From the NCBI GenBank assembly GCA_903916165.1, contig CAIWVR010000468.1, forward strand, positions 1 to 9,055: a DNA stretch of 9,055 bases, written 5' to 3'. A model generated the notes under the pieces. The model searched no databases. It saw only the letters and a program-made list of their open reading frames with translations, and was not told the origin of the DNA. A program made the position numbers and the translations under genes. Each line of letters begins with the position of its first letter. Position 1 is the first letter of the stretch. Shown here one piece after another: positions 7,260 to 9,055 of the stretch. Source of the DNA: an uncultured Hyphomicrobiales bacterium (GTDB lineage: Bacteria > Pseudomonadota > Alphaproteobacteria > Rhizobiales > Beijerinckiaceae).

Positions 7260-8282
7260 GTGAATGTTTGCTCAGTGGTCGCTTTTTTTGTCGCGATTTT
7301 GTCGCTCGTTCTGGGCACGTCGTCAGCGAATGCGCAGGATTTCTATAAGGGTAAAACAATCAGCCTGATCGTTGGCTTCTCACCTGGTGGTACGTATGAC
7401 CTGACGGCCCGGATACTTGCTCGTCATATCGGCAACCACATTCCCGGAAAGCCGTCCATCATTGTTCAGACCATGACGGGTGCGGGAGGGTTCACGGCGG
7501 TCATGTACCTCTACAACAGTGCAGCTCGGGATGGGACAGTCATCGGCATGCCGCCACGGAATTATCCGATAGCTCCCTTTGCGAATGATCAGTTGCGCTA
7601 TGATGGCCGAGCCTTTCATGCGATCGGAAGTACGACCTCGGAAGTGCAGGTATGCGCGGTCTGGCATAAAGCGGGTATTTCAAATTTATCCGATTTATTG
7701 ACCCGGGAGATCACAGCCGGGATCACAAGCTATTATGATGACATCGGCACCCTCACCTTGGTGACGAAAAATATAACCGGGGCAAAGTTGAAAATCGTCA
7801 ATGGTTATCCGGGTGGGAATGACATTTCGACGGCCATGGAAAAAGGTGAGGTTGATGCGGAATGTGGATGGTCCTGGGGATCGGTCAAGAATCGCGCCAA
7901 GGCGTGGCTGGTCCAGAAAAACATCAACATCATTCTTCAACTTGGTTCCGATAAAGCTCCAGATTTGCCGGATGTTCCTTTCATTTTTGACTTCGTAAAG
8001 ACGGATCTGGATCGTAAGGCACTTGAGCTTTTGATGGCGCCGGATGCCTTTGCCTGGCCTTTTGTTGCCCCACCCGGTGTGGCCGCCGATCGGGTCGAGA
8101 TTTTGCGCCGTGCGTTTGACGAGACAATGATTGACAAGGCATTTCTTGCGGAAGCAAAGCAGACAAACCTTGAGATAAATCCGCTCGGTGGGGAAGTCAT
8201 TCAGTCCAAAATTGATCGCATTCTCAGCTTTGATGCGCATGTGATCGCCCGCGCCAAGGAGCTTGTGAAGCCACCCAGCTGA
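7260..8282 (+). CDS. Bug/TctC-family tripartite tricarboxylate transporter substrate-binding protein
   Basis: From GTG 7260 the protein has 340 residues, normal for the family (about 320-340). Its N-terminus is a secretion signal: a hydrophobic stretch VVAFFVAILSLVL, then GTSSANA with likely cleavage after Ala25. The n-region has no positive charge, which is unusual and leaves the start open (TTG 7233 is the alternative). The mature part shows DFYKGKTISLIVGFSPGGTYD, where the PGGxxD loop (Asp47) binds the ligand carboxylate in Bug proteins, then TMTGAGG and the C-terminal APDAFAWPFVAPPGVAADR. Such proteins bind carboxylates and similar small molecules in the periplasm, usually feeding a TctA/TctB carrier. 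No carrier genes are nearby, as is common for the many orphan Bug proteins. It lies about 210 bp after the monooxygenase gene and may import that enzyme's substrate; this is inference. Confidence 0.9.
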   Translation: MNVCSVVAFFVAILSLVLGTSSANAQDFYKGKTISLIVGFSPGGTYDLTARILARHIGNHIPGKPSIIVQTMTGAGGFTAVMYLYNSAARDGTVIGMPPRNYPIAPFANDQLRYDGRAFHAIGSTTSEVQVCAVWHKAGISNLSDLLTREITAGITSYYDDIGTLTLVTKNITGAKLKIVNGYPGGNDISTAMEKGEVDAECGWSWGSVKNRAKAWLVQKNINIILQLGSDKAPDLPDVPFIFDFVKTDLDRKALELLMAPDAFAWPFVAPPGVAADRVEILRRAFDETMIDKAFLAEAKQTNLEINPLGGEVIQSKIDRILSFDAHVIARAKELVKPPS

Positions 8283-8319
8283 TAATGTCGTTTGAGCGAT
8301 GATTAATGGGTTCCAGTTG

Positions 8320-8336
8320 GTTCGGGATTTCCGAAC
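8320..8336 (+). terminator. Possible weak hairpin after the Bug gene
   Basis: GTTCGG (8320-8325) and CCGAAC (8331-8336) form a 6-bp stem with a 5-nt loop, 38 nt after the Bug stop and between convergent coding remnants. There is no good T-run after it (TTAGATTTCC), so it is at best a weak intrinsic terminator. Confidence 0.3.
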
Positions 8337-8348
8337 TTAGATTTCCAT

Positions 8349-8543
8349 TCAGGGCGTCTTTGTTCGCCTGATTGTCACAGGCTTGTCGGCTGAATCTGTG
8401 GGTATCTTGAGGTTAGGATGCCGCTTCATGGATGACGCGCCTGACGTCAGGAGGTTTTGGAGGGTGCTCTGGTTGGGGGTGCCTGTTTCGTGCAATGCGG
8501 TGATTGCAGCCTGATCCCTTTGCAGCAGGAGGCTGACCTGCTT
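8349..8543 (-). pseudogene. Coding-like fragment, probably the shifted tail of the integrase remnant
   Basis: On the - strand this frame is open for 64 codons with no start codon at its head, from after a TAA at 8544-8546 to a TGA at 8349-8351. It reads KQVSLLLQRDQAAITALHE and ends near TIRRTKTP. The codons are rich in CTC, CTG, ACC and ATC, unlike random sequence. It lies directly downstream of the integrase remnant in a different frame, and its LLLQRDQ element resembles the LLQRQRD element of the upstream fragment. No catalytic recombinase motif is present. The assignment is an inference. Confidence 0.4.
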
Positions 8544-8578
8544 TTACGCAAATTGGACGATTCAAAGCTTTGATTGTC

Positions 8579-8997
8579 TCACGATCTCCGAAGCTGGGAG
8601 AGGAGAGGAGAGCAATTATAGGTTCGAAGGTGTGCAATCAGCAGATCGCGTTGCCTCTGAAGCAAGGCCATGGCCGGTTCGGCATTCGCATTGATCGGAA
8701 ATTTTTTGTTGTTGAATTCCGTCGGTCCAGGGGGCCCCGCTGCATCTGCAGCTTTTTCTCGGCGAGCGCGTCTCGCCGATGGGTCCTGAGGAAGCGTGCC
8801 ACATCGGGGTGCGTGTCCGTCCCGCTTTCAAGAGCGTGAGCGAAGCACCACCCCGGGCCGTTCGCGAGCCACATAGCTTGCGGAAAGTTATTCGTTTGCA
8901 AGGAAACCGCGACCTCACCCGCGTAGGGGGCCGGGAGCCGCCGCCGGAAGTAGTACACGCCCCGTTTCCGGTTCATGTGGGAGCATTGTGGGAGCAT
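8579..8997 (-). pseudogene. Truncated, frameshifted tyrosine-recombinase (integrase) gene with DUF6538-like N-terminus
   Basis: On the - strand the protein starts MLPQCSHMNRKRGVYYFRRR (ATG at 8997-8995), followed by APYAGEVAVSLQTNNFPQA and WLANGPGWCFAHALE. This is the N-terminal arm and start of the core-binding region of phage- or island-type tyrosine integrases with a DUF6538-like domain. The first frame ends in a stop at about 8638. The coding-like reading seems to move to another frame near 8760-8700, where it gives NANAEPAMALLQRQRDLLIA, then stops at 8579. The frame also extends upstream of 8997 to the window edge, with a TTG at 9045. Full-length integrases have 400 or more residues with R, HxxR and Y catalytic residues; none is found here, so it cannot recombine DNA. 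It lies convergent to the Bug gene at the edge of the compositionally distinct block and probably marks an old island. Confidence 0.68.
8597..8611. repeat. Three tandem copies of GGAGA inside the integrase remnant
   Basis: GGAGA occurs at 8597-8601, 8602-8606 and 8607-8611. On the - strand it lies between two coding-like segments in different frames. Removing one 5-bp unit would put the upstream and downstream segments in the same frame, though two stops (TGA and TAA) would remain between them. Confidence 0.6.
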
Positions 8998-8998
8998 T
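8977..8998. repeat. Perfect 11-bp tandem repeat at the integrase start
   Basis: GTGGGAGCATT is present twice, at 8977-8987 and 8988-8998. On the - strand it covers the start codon and the first residues (MLPQCSHM). It may be only a coding repeat, or part of a site bound by the recombinase near its own gene. Confidence 0.5.
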
Positions 8999-9055
8999 TT
9001 GGCGCAACCTCGAGGCAACAGCAGGAGCCGAGCGAGGAAACCCAATGATTTGAAG

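Noticed and set aside
8570..8839. An 89-codon + strand frame opposite the integrase remnant
   Set aside because: It is antisense to the recognisable integrase fragment and has no family features.
1..9055. CRISPR arrays, tRNA or rRNA genes, complete insertion sequences
   Set aside because: I saw no regularly spaced repeats, no tRNA-like cloverleaf and no transposase with paired terminal repeats.

Overview
The window looks like chromosomal or island DNA from an alphaproteobacterium. The basis is the mix of families: a choline-dehydrogenase-type GMC oxidoreductase, N-carbamoylsarcosine-amidase-like hydrolases, a PuuE-like deacetylase-fold enzyme, a Bug/TctC binding protein and an integrase remnant with a DUF6538-like N-terminus. 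The GC-rich coding of the left half fits too. I cannot name a genus. Every intact gene lies on the + strand; only the integrase remnant at the right end is on the - strand.

Left block (1-4871): a tight five-gene operon. The order is a GMC oxidoreductase (cut by the left edge), cysteine hydrolase 1, a PuuE-like polysaccharide-deacetylase-fold enzyme, cysteine hydrolase 2, and a secreted NMT1/SsuA-type binding protein. Gaps between genes are about 5 to 31 nt and each downstream gene has a Shine-Dalgarno sequence. The two hydrolases are paralogues on either side of the deacetylase-fold enzyme. The layout suggests catabolism of an imported small amide, imide or ureide: one enzyme opens a ring or C-N bond, two amidohydrolases remove amide or carbamoyl groups, and the GMC enzyme oxidises an alcohol. 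The substrate is not known.

Middle (4872-5732): about 860 bp with no gene I can support. It is more AT-rich and has stops in all frames, and it marks a change in base composition.

Right block (5733-8282): two separately spaced genes of lower GC. One is an NtaA/DszA-type flavin-dependent monooxygenase with no flavin reductase beside it. The other is a Bug/TctC-type periplasmic binding protein with no TctA/TctB membrane partners.

Right end (8283-9055): a decayed, truncated tyrosine-recombinase gene on the - strand. Its N-terminal domain is clear; later parts survive only as fragments in other frames and the catalytic domain is absent. Together with the composition change, this suggests that part of the window was acquired on an integrated element that has since decayed.
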